64,000 nucleotides of DNA, from positions 62,001 through 126,000 of the forward strand of contig NZ_BAGB01000031.1 of the NCBI RefSeq assembly GCF_000308615.1, read 5' to 3'. The position numbers were made by a program, and so were the translations under genes. This document shows, piece after piece, positions 37,810 to 47,700 of the stretch (positions are counted from its first letter, which is position 1; every line of letters begins with the position of its first letter). A model generated the notes under the pieces. That model was not told the DNA's origin. It searched no databases and saw only the letters and a program-made list of their open reading frames with translations. Source of the stretch: Nocardia jiangxiensis NBRC 101359 (lineage in GTDB: Bacteria; Actinomycetota; Actinomycetes; Mycobacteriales; Mycobacteriaceae).

Positions 37810-38846
37810 GCGCCGAATTCACCCGTCCGGCCGACTCCGCGGCACACCGTCCCGCACTCGTGCTCGCCAACCCCCTGCGGCCGGCGCTGCTGGCCGCGGC
37901 GCGGTCGGCCCGCGCCGAACGCGGCCTCACCCGGATACCGGTGACCAGGCGGATCGTCGACCGGTTCGTCGCGGGCGACTCTCGGGATATAGCGATGGAG
38001 ACGGTGCGAGAGCTGGTGCGGCAGGACCGCTTCGTCACGATCGATTATCTCGGCGAGGACACCGTCGATCCCGAACGGGCAGAACAGGTGGTGCAGGAGT
38101 ACCTGCGCCTGCTCGAGGCCCTGGCGCAGCTTCCGCAGGGCAGCGCGGATGCGCCACGGCCGCTGGAGATCTCGGTGAAACTTTCCGCGCTCGGACTGGC
38201 CCTCGGCGAGGACGGTCACGCCGTGGCGCTGCGCAACGCGCGGGTGATCGCCGAAGCCGCTGCGGCCGCGGGGATCTGGATGACGGTGGATGCCGAGGAT
38301 CATGCCACCACCGATTCGAGGCTGGCGATCGTGCGCGGGCTGCGGCACGAGCATCCCGAGACGGTGGGCACCGTGCTGCAGGCGTATCTGCGGCGGACCG
38401 AGGCGGATTGCGAGGCGTTCGCGCAGGAGGGCGCCCGGATCAGGCTGTGCAAAGGGGCTTACGACGAGCCGGAATCGGTGGCCTTCCGGCGCAAGCGCGA
38501 GGTCGACGCGTCGTATCTGCGCTGTCTTCGTATTCTCATGCGGGGCAAGGGATATCCGATGGTGGCCACGCACGATCCGGCCATGATCGAAGCCGCCGCA
38601 CTGCTGGCGACGGCCGCCTCGCGCGGGTGCGCGGACTTCGAGTTCCAGATGCTGTACGGGATCCGCCCCGCCGAGCAGGAGCGGCTGACCGGCCTGGGGC
38701 AGCATCTGCGGGTGTACGTCCCGTTCGGTGAACAGTGGTACGGCTACTTCGTGCGCAGGCTCGCCGAGCGACCGGCGAATCTGCTGTTCTTCCTGCGTTC
38801 CGCGATGCCCGAAGCCCGTGGCCAATATTACTGGACCGTTAAATAG
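37806..38846 (+). CDS. pruB: Proline dehydrogenase (monofunctional, FAD)
   Basis: 346 residues from ATG 37806 coupled to pruA (ATGA). PutA-type beta/alpha barrel: ISVKLSALG near 125, MTVDAEDHATTDSRLAIVRGL, RIRLCKGAYDEPESVAF, ASYLRCLRILMRGKGYPMVATHDPAMIEAA, FEFQMLYGIRPAEQERL and the FAD/quinone-side VYVPFGEQWYGYFVRRLAERPANLLFFLRS. Oxidises proline to P5C, passing electrons to the respiratory chain. Orthologous in position to mycobacterial Rv1188. Confidence 0.94.
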   Translation: MSAEFTRPADSAAHRPALVLANPLRPALLAAARSARAERGLTRIPVTRRIVDRFVAGDSRDIAMETVRELVRQDRFVTIDYLGEDTVDPERAEQVVQEYLRLLEALAQLPQGSADAPRPLEISVKLSALGLALGEDGHAVALRNARVIAEAAAAAGIWMTVDAEDHATTDSRLAIVRGLRHEHPETVGTVLQAYLRRTEADCEAFAQEGARIRLCKGAYDEPESVAFRRKREVDASYLRCLRILMRGKGYPMVATHDPAMIEAAALLATAASRGCADFEFQMLYGIRPAEQERLTGLGQHLRVYVPFGEQWYGYFVRRLAERPANLLFFLRSAMPEARGQYYWTVK

Positions 38847-38860
38847 TGGTATGTACCACT
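38845..38860. promoter_or_regulatory. Perfect palindrome at the pruB stop
   Basis: AGTGGTA-TG-TACCACT, 7-bp arms, begins inside the pruB stop codon and precedes the transporter gene. The core GTATGTAC resembles GntR-superfamily operators (GT-N-T-A-N-AC style). No GntR gene is in the window. Could alternatively be a short hairpin in the RNA. Confidence 0.4.
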
Positions 38861-38913
38861 GAAAGATGGCATATGGTGATACAGTTCGTGACGAGGTAAG
38901 GAACACTGGGTCG

Positions 38914-39037
38914 GCTCCCATGAGGGGGGAGCTGAACCGGCGACCTCGAAGGTCTTCCCCAGCCCGATCGGCGGGGAAGTGCAGTGCTGCTCGGCGGATG
39001 TTTCCCCTAGTGACGCCAACTGGTGCATCCGCCGAGC
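38914..39037 (+). ncRNA. Multi-hairpin leader upstream of MHS transporter, unassigned class
   Basis: Four consecutive hairpins: GCTCCC/GGGAGC (38914-38932), GACCT/AGGTC (38942-38954), CTTCCCC-A-GCC/GGC-GGGGAAG (38954-38979) and a 12-bp perfect stem GCTCGGCGGATG/CATCCGCCGAGC (38989-39000, 39026-39037) with a 25-nt loop. A -10-like TACAGT at 38879-38884 could drive it. I match no known riboswitch core. It ends 80 bp before the transporter start. Confidence 0.5.
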
Positions 39038-39117
39038 GGCTCACGTAACCGCACCCCGGCTGTTCGGTGACTCTCGCGTACCATGACGCGGTTCGACCGA
39101 TGTGATGAGGGAAGACC

Positions 39118-40479
39118 GTGAACGATTCAGCGCCCGCCGCTCCGCGGCCTTCCGGCGAGAGCCCTGCTCCCGCCACGCCATCCGTCGCACCGGAGGTCGG
39201 CACTCCGGGCAAGGGGTCGGGCCGGACCATCGCGATCGCCAGCTTCATCGGCACCGCGATCGAGTTCTACGACTACTACATCTACGGCACCGCCGCGGCG
39301 CTGGTGCTGAACAAGCTGTTCTTCCCCGCGCTGTCGCCGGTCGCGGGCACGCTGGCCTCGCTGGCCACCTTCGCCATCGGATTCATCGCCCGGCCGGTGG
39401 GTGCGATCGTCTTCGGGCACTTCGGTGATCGCATCGGCCGCAAGGCCACACTGGTGGTCTCGCTACTGCTGATGGGGCTGTCCACGGCCTTCGTCGGACT
39501 GCTGCCCGGATATTCGAGTATCGGCGTGGCGGCGCCGATCCTGCTGGTCGTGCTGCGAGTGCTGCAGGGAATCGGCCTGGGCGGCGAATGGGGCGGCGCG
39601 GCACTGCTTTCCACCGAGTACGCGCCGAAGGGCAAGCGCGGGCTGTATGCGGCCGCGCCCCAGATGGGTTCGCCCATCGGCTTCTTCGCCGCGACCGCGG
39701 TGTATTGGGCGCTGTCGGAATGGCTTCCGAAGGGCGCGTTCGAATCCTGGGGCTGGCGCGTGCCGTTCCTGCTGTCCTTCCTCCTGGTGGCGGTCGGGCT
39801 GCGAATTCGGTTGCGGGTGGCCGAAACTCCGGCGTTCGCGAAATTCCTGGCGACCGAACATGCGGTGCGGGTGCCGACGCTCGAGGTGATCCGGCGTTAT
39901 CCCAAACAATTGCTGCTGGGTGCGGGCGCCATCGTGGTGGTGTACGTGATGTTCTACACGGCCTCCACCTACTGCCTCGCCTACACCACGAAAACCCTTG
40001 GTGTGCCGCGCAATACGATGCTCGGCCTGACGTTGATCGCGGTCACGGTGCTCGGCGTGGCCACCTTCGTGGTTGCGCAGCAGTCCGATCTGCTCGGCCG
40101 GCGCAGGCTGCTGCTGGGTGGTGCGGCCTTCAGCCTGGTGTGGTCCCTGGTGATGTTCCCGCTGCTGAACACCCGCAACCCGATCCTCATCGCGGTCGCC
40201 CTGTCCGGCGCGCTGCTGTGCATGGGCATCGGCTGGGGACCGCTGGGCGCCTATCTGCCCGAACTCTTCGGCACCGATGTGCGGTATTCGGGGGCAGGAA
40301 TCGCCTACAACCTCGGCGGCGTCCTGGGCGGAGGGGCGGCTCCGCTCATCGTCGCGCAACTCGGCCAGACCCGCGGTACGGGCGCGGTGGGGTTCTTCAT
40401 GGCCGCCATGGCGGTGATCTCGCTGCTGTCGTTGCTGGCGCTACCCGAGACGCGACATCGGGAACTGAGCGAAGTGTAG
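39118..40479 (+). CDS. MHS-family (MFS) metabolite:H+ symporter
   Basis: 453 residues, GTG 39118 with GAGGGAAG 3 nt upstream. A ~35-residue polar start, then 12 transmembrane helices. Family marks: IASFIGTAIEFYDYYIYGTAAALV, the loop GHFGDRIGRKATLV, GIGLGGEWGGAALLSTEYAPKGKRG and GWRVPFLLSFLLVAVGLRIR. This is the metabolite/H+ symporter branch (ProP, ShiA, KgtP, CitA). Its place after pruAB suggests proline or betaine uptake, but the sequence does not fix the substrate. A folded leader RNA precedes it. Confidence 0.88.
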   Translation: MNDSAPAAPRPSGESPAPATPSVAPEVGTPGKGSGRTIAIASFIGTAIEFYDYYIYGTAAALVLNKLFFPALSPVAGTLASLATFAIGFIARPVGAIVFGHFGDRIGRKATLVVSLLLMGLSTAFVGLLPGYSSIGVAAPILLVVLRVLQGIGLGGEWGGAALLSTEYAPKGKRGLYAAAPQMGSPIGFFAATAVYWALSEWLPKGAFESWGWRVPFLLSFLLVAVGLRIRLRVAETPAFAKFLATEHAVRVPTLEVIRRYPKQLLLGAGAIVVVYVMFYTASTYCLAYTTKTLGVPRNTMLGLTLIAVTVLGVATFVVAQQSDLLGRRRLLLGGAAFSLVWSLVMFPLLNTRNPILIAVALSGALLCMGIGWGPLGAYLPELFGTDVRYSGAGIAYNLGGVLGGGAAPLIVAQLGQTRGTGAVGFFMAAMAVISLLSLLALPETRHRELSEV

Positions 40480-40840
40480 TTCCAGCGAACTACTCTCCCG
40501 GTCTTCGCGACACGCGCATCTGACGACGAGTACCCGCATTGCCGCAGATAAATCCGTTTCAGGACGGAATCCCCGAAGGTCGTTACAGGGGAGGTCTTGT
40601 GTGATGGATGGGACATACGGTACAACAGCTATGTCAGGGCAACTCTGATGCTCTAGTTGAGCTTCGCGCTCCAACCGATATCTCTCCAGTTAGACCTCCA
40701 GCTGAGAACATTGCACTGCCAGGCATGTGGTCCCGGCCGAGATGCCCGTGGGGAAGCGGTCATCCGAGAGTTCTTCGTCTGTGCCGATCGGTCGCCGGGG
40801 CACTGACCTCGGTGGTGTCTGCACACCGAAGGGCGAGACC
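40480..40840. other. 361-bp gene-free stretch before the NlpC/P60 gene
   Basis: No convincing gene. Bases ~40590-40720 are clearly poorer in G+C than the surroundings and hold a hairpin GTTGAGC-TTCGC-GCTCcAAC (40656-40675). A frame from ATG 40608 would run to 40883, overlapping the next gene, and its codon use is unlike its neighbours. GGGGAGG at 40588-40594 precedes it. No c-di-AMP (ydaO) motif, common before such hydrolase genes, was found. Confidence 0.4.
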
Positions 40841-41458
40841 ATGTCAAGTACGGCATCGTGTGGCAGATTCACCCGCCTGCTGACCGGGGCACTGATGGGG
40901 TTCCTGGTCGCGGGCGCAGTAACCGAGACCGTTCCGGCGGGAATCGCCGGCGCGGATCCGGGCATACCGGTTGTCGCGAACAGCGGCAGCGCCGAAACCG
41001 GCAGCGCCTCGGACCCCGTTGCGGGAGGTACGGGCAGCGCATCGTCCGGTTCCGGGACGGGTTCGGGCTCCGGCAGCGCCAGCGGTTCGGCGAACCTGCC
41101 GCTGGCCAGTCCGCGAGCGATGGTGGCGCTGGCCATCGCGAAGTCCCAGACCGGCAAGCCCTACCAGTGGGGCGCGACCGGGCCGAACGCCTACGACTGC
41201 TCCGGCCTGGTGCAGTGGGCGTACCGCTGGGTCGGCATCTTCCTGCCGCGCACCACCTGGCAGCAGGCGCGCGCGGGCAGCCCCGTGCCGCTGAGCGCGA
41301 TTCAGCCGGGCGATGTCGTGGTGCTCAACGCCGACGGCTCGCACGAGGGCCTGTACGTCGGCAACGGCGCCGTGCTCAACGCCTACGACTACGGCGTAGG
41401 CGTGGTGTATTCGCCGTTGAGCCAGTTCAAGATCTACGCGATCCGCCGCTTCTTCTGA
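40841..41458 (+). CDS. Secreted NlpC/P60 peptidoglycan endopeptidase
   Basis: 205 residues from ATG 40841. A signal peptide (about 1-37, LLTGALMGFLVAGAVTETVPAGIAGA), a Gly/Ser-rich spacer (50-85), then an NlpC/P60 domain: KPYQWGATGPNAYDCSGLVQWAYRWVG with nucleophile Cys120, PLSAIQPGDVVVLNADGSHEGLYVG with His168, and VLNAYDYG holding the third polar residue. It should cleave D-Glu-mDAP bonds in peptidoglycan stems, like RipA-type or RPF-linked hydrolases, but has no coiled coil or LysM. Convergent with galU. Confidence 0.88.
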   Translation: MSSTASCGRFTRLLTGALMGFLVAGAVTETVPAGIAGADPGIPVVANSGSAETGSASDPVAGGTGSASSGSGTGSGSGSASGSANLPLASPRAMVALAIAKSQTGKPYQWGATGPNAYDCSGLVQWAYRWVGIFLPRTTWQQARAGSPVPLSAIQPGDVVVLNADGSHEGLYVGNGAVLNAYDYGVGVVYSPLSQFKIYAIRRFF

Positions 41459-41476
41459 GCCGGCGGATCGCGCGGA

Positions 41477-42355
41477 TCATTCGGTGACGAGCTGGCGCAG
41501 CAGCGGACCGTACTGCGGGTGGTTCAGGGCCGTGGCGAACTGCGCGGTCAGGTAGTCCGCGGGATTGCCGGTGTCGTACCAGCGACCGCGGATCACCTGG
41601 CCGTAGGCGGCATTCGCACCGGCGAACGCGTTGATCGCATCGGTGAGGTACACCTCGCCGGTGCGATGCGAATACCACTGGGCCACCTGCTTGTCGAGCT
41701 CCTCGATGATGCCCGGGGTGACCACGTAACCGCCGACCGCGGCGAATGCCGACGGCGCGTCCTCGGGCTTGGGCTTCTCGACCAGACCGGTGATCCGCAT
41801 CAGCCCGTTGTCGAAGGTCTCCTCGACGACCGGGACGCCGTAGCGCACCGAATCGCCGGGTTCCATCGGCATCAGCGCCAGGACCGGCGATCTGGTCTTG
41901 TTGTAGGCGTCGATCAGCTGCTGAGCGCGCGGCACCTCGGCGACGAACACATCGTCCGGCCACAGCACCAGCATGGGTTCCTCGCCCAGATTGCGCGCTG
42001 CGTTCAGGACCGGGGTGCCGTTGCCGTAGGGGCCGTGCTGGTCGAGGTAGGTGATGTGGCCGAGGCGGCCGAGTTCGCCGACCTCCTCCACGGCGTCGGC
42101 GTAGGCGGACTTGCCGTCGGCACGAAGCTGGGCCACCAATGCCGGATTGGGGCGGAAGTGGTCCTGTATCAACGACTTTCCGGCGCTCACCACGATAGTG
42201 ATGTCGGTGATACCGGAGGCCACCAGCTCACGCACAGTGTGCTCGATGACCGGCTTGTCACCGACCGGAAGCATCTCCTTCGGGATCGCCTTCGTCAGCG
42301 GCAGCAGGCGCGAGCCGATGCCGGCGGCGGGGATCACGGCCTTGCGGATAGTCAT
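41477..42355 (-). CDS. galU: UTP-glucose-1-phosphate uridylyltransferase
   Basis: 292 residues from ATG 42355. Nucleotidyltransferase motif VIPAAGIGSRLLPLTKAIPKEMLP at the start, ITIVVSAGKSLIQDHF, VLWPDDVFV (metal site), MPMEPGDSVRYGV, LVEKPKPEDAPSA and RWYDTGNPADYL. Makes UDP-glucose for trehalose, glycolipid and wall polysaccharides. Divergent from dinB. Confidence 0.95.
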   Translation of the reverse strand: MTIRKAVIPAAGIGSRLLPLTKAIPKEMLPVGDKPVIEHTVRELVASGITDITIVVSAGKSLIQDHFRPNPALVAQLRADGKSAYADAVEEVGELGRLGHITYLDQHGPYGNGTPVLNAARNLGEEPMLVLWPDDVFVAEVPRAQQLIDAYNKTRSPVLALMPMEPGDSVRYGVPVVEETFDNGLMRITGLVEKPKPEDAPSAFAAVGGYVVTPGIIEELDKQVAQWYSHRTGEVYLTDAINAFAGANAAYGQVIRGRWYDTGNPADYLTAQFATALNHPQYGPLLRQLVTE

Positions 42356-42404
42356 GATCCGATCATCACATACGGGCACGCCCGAACATGTCGGTAGCCG
42401 AGCG

Positions 42405-42410
42405 TAGATT
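42405..42410 (+). promoter_or_regulatory. Leaderless -10 element for dinB
   Basis: TAGATT ends 7 nt before ATG 42418, supporting that start over the upstream ATG 42388. Confidence 0.5.
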
Positions 42411-42417
42411 TCCGGGT

Positions 42418-43968
42418 ATGACCACCGACTCCGACCCGGCTACGACACGGCTTTGGCCAGGTCAACCGGTATCTTCCGGGGTCGCCGGAGTGGCCGGTGG
42501 GCAGCGTGGGCCCCGGACATCGACGCAGGAATCGGGCAGCAATCTCGCGGGCGCGCCGGATATTCGGGCCGATTCCGGGCCGGTGGCGCGGCGCTGGGTG
42601 CTGCACATCGATATGGACGCCTTCTTCGCCTCGGTCGAGCAGCTCACCCGGCCCACGCTGCGGGGCCGTCCGGTCCTGGTCGGGGGGACCGGCGCGCGCG
42701 GCGTGGTGGCCGGAGCCAGTTACGAGGCACGGGTTTTCGGGGCGCGCTCGGCGATGCCGATGCATCAGGCGCGGCGGCTGGTCGGCGTGACCGCGGTGGT
42801 GGTGCCGCCGCGCGGGGTGGTGTACGGCGAGGTGAGCGGTCAGGTCTTCGAGACGTTGCGTTCGCGCATTCCGGTACTCGAGACGTTGTCCTTCGACGAG
42901 GCGTTCGGCGAGCCCGTCGAACTGGTCGGTACCACCGCGGGGGAGGTGCTGGAGTTCTGTGAGTCGTTGCGGGCGTTGGTGCGTGAGCGCACCGGGCTGG
43001 TCGCCTCGGTCGGCGCGGGCACCGGCAAACAGCTCGCCAAGATCGCTTCGGGGTTGGCCAAACCCGATGGGGTGCGGGTGATTTCGCCACGCGAACAGCA
43101 GGAGCTGCTGGCCGCGCTGCCGGTGCGCAAGTTGTGGGGAGTGGGGCCGGTGGCGCAGAGCCGGTTGCGGTCGGTCGGCATCGAGACCGTCGGCGCGTTC
43201 GCGGCACTGCCGGAATCGGAGGCGGCCTCGCTGCTGGGTGGCAGCGTGGGCGCGGCGCTGCACCGGCTCGCCCGCGGACTGGACGATCGTCCGGTCGCCG
43301 AGCGGGCCGAGGCCAAACAGATCAGCGCCGAGACCACCTACGAGAGTGATATCGCCACCCTCGGCCAGTTGCGTCCGGCGATCGAGGAGATGGCCGCCGC
43401 CGCGCACCGCCGGCTGATCCGCGACGGCCGGGCCGCGCGCACCGTCGTGCTCAAACTCAAGAAGGCCGATATGAGCATCGTGACGCGCTCGTTCACCCTG
43501 CCGTACGCGACCGAGGATCCGGCCACGCTCACCGCCGCCGCTCTGCGCTCGGCGCTCGATCCGGCCCGGATCGGGCCGATTCGCCTGGTCGGCGTCGGCT
43601 TCGGCGGTCTGTCGGCGGTGCGGCAGGAGTCGCTGTTCCCAGAATTGGATCAGGCGACCGAGCCGCGCGAGACCGCCGAACTGGACGAATTCGTCGCACC
43701 GGAGCCGACGGTCACGCTGGCCACCGATATCTCGGGCACGTCCGACGCGCCGGTGCCGCCCGCGACGCGCTCGTACACCACCGAATATTTCTATCCCGGA
43801 CGGGATGTGACCCATCGCGAACACGGCCACGGCTGGGTGCAGGGCAGCGGGCACGGCCGTGTCACAGTGCGTTTCGAGACTCGCTCGACCGGTGCGGGTC
43901 CGGCGCACACCTTCGCCGCCGACGATCCGGATCTGGGTCCGGCCGATCCACTCCTTAGTCTTCTTTGA
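42418..43968 (+). CDS. dinB: DNA polymerase IV, Y family (DinX-like)
   Basis: 516 residues from ATG 42418, set by the leaderless -10; ATG 42388 is the alternative. After a ~55-residue polar extension come [16 protein letters not shown] (first catalytic Asp near 65), [31 protein letters not shown] (second Asp-Glu near 158), then the helix-hairpin-helix [17 protein letters not shown] and the little-finger domain with [20 protein letters not shown]. The C-terminal ~130 residues beyond are an added, Thr/Glu-rich domain ending [12 protein letters not shown], whose LSLL end could be a beta-clamp contact. Translesion polymerase. Matches mycobacterial Rv1537. Confidence 0.92.
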   Translation: MTTDSDPATTRLWPGQPVSSGVAGVAGGQRGPRTSTQESGSNLAGAPDIRADSGPVARRWVLHIDMDAFFASVEQLTRPTLRGRPVLVGGTGARGVVAGASYEARVFGARSAMPMHQARRLVGVTAVVVPPRGVVYGEVSGQVFETLRSRIPVLETLSFDEAFGEPVELVGTTAGEVLEFCESLRALVRERTGLVASVGAGTGKQLAKIASGLAKPDGVRVISPREQQELLAALPVRKLWGVGPVAQSRLRSVGIETVGAFAALPESEAASLLGGSVGAALHRLARGLDDRPVAERAEAKQISAETTYESDIATLGQLRPAIEEMAAAAHRRLIRDGRAARTVVLKLKKADMSIVTRSFTLPYATEDPATLTAAALRSALDPARIGPIRLVGVGFGGLSAVRQESLFPELDQATEPRETAELDEFVAPEPTVTLATDISGTSDAPVPPATRSYTTEYFYPGRDVTHREHGHGWVQGSGHGRVTVRFETRSTGAGPAHTFAADDPDLGPADPLLSLL

Positions 43969-44069
43969 AAGTCTGCGGGTAGCGTGAGGCCACTCGTGCA
44001 ACCTCACCGGTCGGGTGGTAGTTGTCACAGAGCACGCAAGAGACCCAACTCGAAGGTAAAGGACAAGCA

Positions 44070-44579
44070 TTGAAGCTTCAGAGGACTGGACGCGTCGCGG
44101 TTGCCGCATTGGCCGTGGTGGCCGCGCTCGGCATGTCGGCCTGCGGTAGCGGTGACAAGCACTCGAGCTCCAAGGCCAAGACGACGACGGCTGCGGCCGC
44201 GACCAGCAGCAGCTATCCGGCGGTTCCGACGGTGGCCCAGCTGAACCAGGAACTGTCCCAGACACTCGACCCGAGCGTGCCCTCCTCGCAGAAGGTGCAG
44301 TATCTGGAGGACGGCGCGACGGCTCTGCAGAAGGATCCGGAGATGATCAACAAGCTCATCACGGCCTACAAGCAGAACAACGCCAAGATCTCGGTGACCT
44401 CCGTCAGCTACCTGGGCGGACCGACCCTGACCGCGAACGCGAACTTCTCGGTCAACGGCGGCCAGAACAACGTGGCGACCGTGCCGTTCGTCGCGCAGGA
44501 CGGCAAGTGGAAGCTGCAGAAGCAGTGGGCGTGCAGTGGTTTGCAGAACCTGAACCAGACCTCGCCCGCCTGCAGCTGA
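44070..44579 (+). CDS. Putative lipoprotein of unknown function
   Basis: 169 residues if it starts at TTG 44070, which has AAAGGA 6 nt upstream; a GTG at 44022 would add 16 residues without a ribosome site. Signal peptide VAVAALAVVAALG with lipobox MSAC, a Ser/Thr/Ala linker (KTTTAAAATSSS), then a ~125-residue domain with PTVAQLNQELSQTLDPSVPS, and the C-terminal strands KISVTSVSYLGG, ATVPFVAQDGKWKLQKQWAC and a last Cys. The shape recalls NTF2-like low-molecular-weight lipoproteins, but I cannot assign a family. A strong terminator follows. Confidence 0.7.
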   Translation: MKLQRTGRVAVAALAVVAALGMSACGSGDKHSSSKAKTTTAAAATSSSYPAVPTVAQLNQELSQTLDPSVPSSQKVQYLEDGATALQKDPEMINKLITAYKQNNAKISVTSVSYLGGPTLTANANFSVNGGQNNVATVPFVAQDGKWKLQKQWACSGLQNLNQTSPACS

Positions 44580-44597
44580 GCGAAGGCGTCGGCCGCG

Positions 44598-44634
44598 GGG
44601 CCGGTATCCGTGCGGATACCGGCCCTCGGTCATT
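44598..44634 (+). terminator. Terminator after the lipoprotein gene
   Basis: A 13-bp stem GGGCCGGTATCCG / CGGATACCGGCCC (44598-44610, 44613-44625) with a very tight TG loop and a weak tail TCGGTCATTT. Confidence 0.75.
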
Positions 44635-44704
44635 TCGCGGCCGCGGATTCTAAGCGCAGACTGAGAATCGTCAAGCGATTTCGCCGGTTACGAAGCGGTC
44701 ACGC

Positions 44705-44710
44705 TAACAT
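44705..44710 (+). promoter_or_regulatory. -10 element for the emb gene
   Basis: TAACAT ends 8 nt before GTG 44719; no Shine-Dalgarno is visible, so the mRNA is probably leaderless. Confidence 0.4.
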
Positions 44711-44718
44711 CTGCCTCC

Positions 44719-47700
44719 GTGACAGACACGATGGTGCGGGCGGATGAGGCGCCCGCGGCACGCGAACAACCCGGTACCGCGGCACGATCCGGCAGGCAGT
44801 GGGCCACACCGGTGGCCTTCATCGCAGGTCTGCTCGCAGCGTTGTTCGCTATCGCCGTACCGCTGCTGCCGGTGCGGGTGGATCACACCATTCTGTCTTG
44901 GCCACAACAGGATTCGCCGCGCGGCATCACCGCGCCGCTGGTCGGTTACGCGCCGCTGACGTTCGATGCGTCGATTCCCTGTGGCGCGGTGAAACAATTG
45001 GCCGCGCACGGCGGTGTGGTCACCTCGACCATGCCCGCCGGTGCGCCCGACCTGGATCGTTACGGCTTTGTCGCACGTGTGAATCCGGCTCACGCCGGAC
45101 AACCCGCGCAGTTCGAGGCGGTGCTGCGCAACCAATCGTTGCTGAGCGTTCCGCTGAACCGGCTCGGCGACTGCGCATTCACCGTGCATGCCGACATATC
45201 TTCGGCCACAGCCACTCTCACCGGCTCGACGGTGAATCCTGTGACGCTGAGCGGTGATTGGCGTCCGCAGTTGGTCGGGATCTTCAGCGAGCTGAAGACC
45301 ACCGCGGGTGCGAAGGTCACCGCGCAGGTGGACAGCCGGTTCTCGGTCGTGCCGACCTTCGCCAAGCGCGCGGCGACGATTCTGGCGATCGTCTGCACGC
45401 TGATCGCGCTGGTGGCGCTCTATCGGCTCGAAACGCTGGACGGACGCCGGGTCCGGCGGGTGCTGGCCCAGCGCTGGCGGACCTTCGGCCTGGTCGACGG
45501 CGTCGTCTTCGCGACGCTGGCGGTCTGGTACTTCATCGGGTCGACCACCTCCGACGACGGGTACCAGTTCGGTATGGCCCGCGTCTCGCTGGTGTCGGGC
45601 TATATGGCCAACTACTTCCGGTACTGGGGCGTGCCCGAAACCCCGGTCGGCACACCGTGGTTCGATCTGCTGGCGCGGATGTCCGAGCTGAGTACGGCGA
45701 GTCCGTGGATGCGGCTGCCCACGCTGCTGGCCGGGGTGCTGTCCTGGTTGCTGATCAGCCGGGAGGTGATTCCGCGGTTCGGCGCGGCCGTGCGGCACGA
45801 CCGGGTGGTGCGCTGGACCGGTGCGCTGGGGTTCCTGGCGGTCTGGCTGCCCTTCAACAACGGGTTGCGTCCGGAACCCGTTGTCGCGGTGAGTGTTCTG
45901 CTCACCTGGTGTCTGGTGGAGCGGGCGATCGCCGTGCGGCGGTTGCTGCCCTTCGCATTGGCGATCATCGTCGCGGCCTTCGCGTGCACCGCGAACCCCT
46001 CGGGTCTGATCTGCTTCGCGCCGCTGCTGGCCGGGCTGCGACCGGTGTGGCGGTTCGGCGTGACGCGGGCTCGCACACTGGCCGGGGCCGCGGACGGGGC
46101 GAAGGTCACGGTGTGGGCGTGGATCCGCGCGTACGGCGCCTTGCTCGCGCCGCTGGCCGGGGCCGGAACGCTGATCGTCGCGGTGGCCTTCTCGGTGCTG
46201 CCGCTGTCGGACATGTTCGAGACGAATCGGGTGCATCAGATCGCCGGACCGGCGTCGCCCTGGTACGACGAATATCTGAGTTATCAGTGGCTGTTCATGC
46301 CCAACGCCGACGGGTCGATCGGACGTCGCTTCGGCATCGTCGCGATGTGGCTGGGCCTGCTGGTGTGCGCATTCGTGTTGTTGCGCAAGGGCGGACGGAT
46401 TCCGTTCACCACACCCGGGCCGACCAAGCGGCTGCTGGGCCTGACCTTCGGTGCGATGCTGTTGCTGGCGCTCTCGCCGACGAAGTTCACCCACCACGAC
46501 GGCGTGTACGCCGGGCTGGCCGGATCGGTCGCGGCGCTCACCGCGGTCGCCGTCGGCCCGCGGGTATTGCGCGCGCCGCGGAACCGGGCGTTGTTCGCCG
46601 CGGTGGTGTCGTTGATCCTGGCGCAGGTGTTCACCAGTATCAACCAGTGGTGGTACGTCTCGAGTTTCGGGATTCCGTGGAACGACAAGGCGCCGTCGGT
46701 GCACGGTTTTCTGATCGAGAAGGTATTCGTCGGCATCGCGGCCCTGTGTCTGCTGCTGGCCGCGTGGTGGCATGTGCGGGCACCGGAACCCGGTATCCCG
46801 CACCGGATTTCGCCGCGGGCCTGGAAACTGGCGAAGATTCCGCCACTGACCGTGGCGGCGGCGATTCTGGTGCTGTTCGAGGTGGCTTCGTTCGCGAAGG
46901 GCGCGGTGGCGCAGTATCCGGGCTTCTCCCTGGCCGCCTCGAATGTGAATGCGGTACTGGGCAAGCCATGTGGCCTGGCCGATCACGTGCTGGTGGAGCC
47001 GGACCCCAACGCCTCCCTGTTGCCGCCGCTGACGGGCAACCGGTTCAGCGCATTCGCCAATGGCGCAACGGGATTCGTGCCGAACGGGATCGGTGACCTG
47101 AGCCCGGACGGTCAACCCGCCGCAGCGAGCAGTCTCGCCAGCACGAATACCTTCAACACCAAGCCCGGTGGTGATGTGGGCACCCAAACCGGCGGTGCAC
47201 CATTGCCTTTCGGTCTGAACTCGGCGACCACGCCGGAGCTGGGCACGTCCGGTCAGACGGCGCCGTCGGATCTGACCACCGGCTGGTACCGCCTGCCGGC
47301 CGCGGGCGACCGCAGCGGCATCGTCGCCATCGCCGCCGCCGGGCGCATCCGCTCGGCGGACAAGGACGGCGTGATCACGCCGGGGGAGCCGGTGGAGGTC
47401 GAATACGGTACGAGTGATTCGGCCACGAGCGCGCATCCGCTCGGACGGCTGACGCCGATCGATATCGGACCCGCGCCGTCGTGGCGCAACCTGCGCGTGC
47501 CGATGGATCAGATTCCGGCGCAGGCCGATGTGATTCGCATCGTGGCCAGTGTGCACAGCCTCGATCCGGGGCAGTGGATCGCGCTGACTCCGCCCCGGGT
47601 GCCGCACACGGTCACGCTGAACGAGCTGATCGGATCCTCGCAGCCGGTGCTGCTGGATTGGGCGGTGGGCCTGCAGTTCCCGTGCCAGCGTCCGTACGAC

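Noticed and set aside
38895..38960. tRNA-like string on the minus strand (AGGTCGCCGGTTCAGCTCC)
   Set aside because: The T-stem 3' half does not pair and no anticodon or D arm precedes it; better explained as part of the hairpin series.
40480..40840. c-di-AMP (ydaO) riboswitch before the NlpC/P60 gene
   Set aside because: Expected by analogy with other actinobacteria, but no ydaO core motifs can be found.
40608..40883. 91-codon frame overlapping the NlpC/P60 start
   Set aside because: Its second half is the shadow of the signal-peptide region and its codons are unlike local genes.
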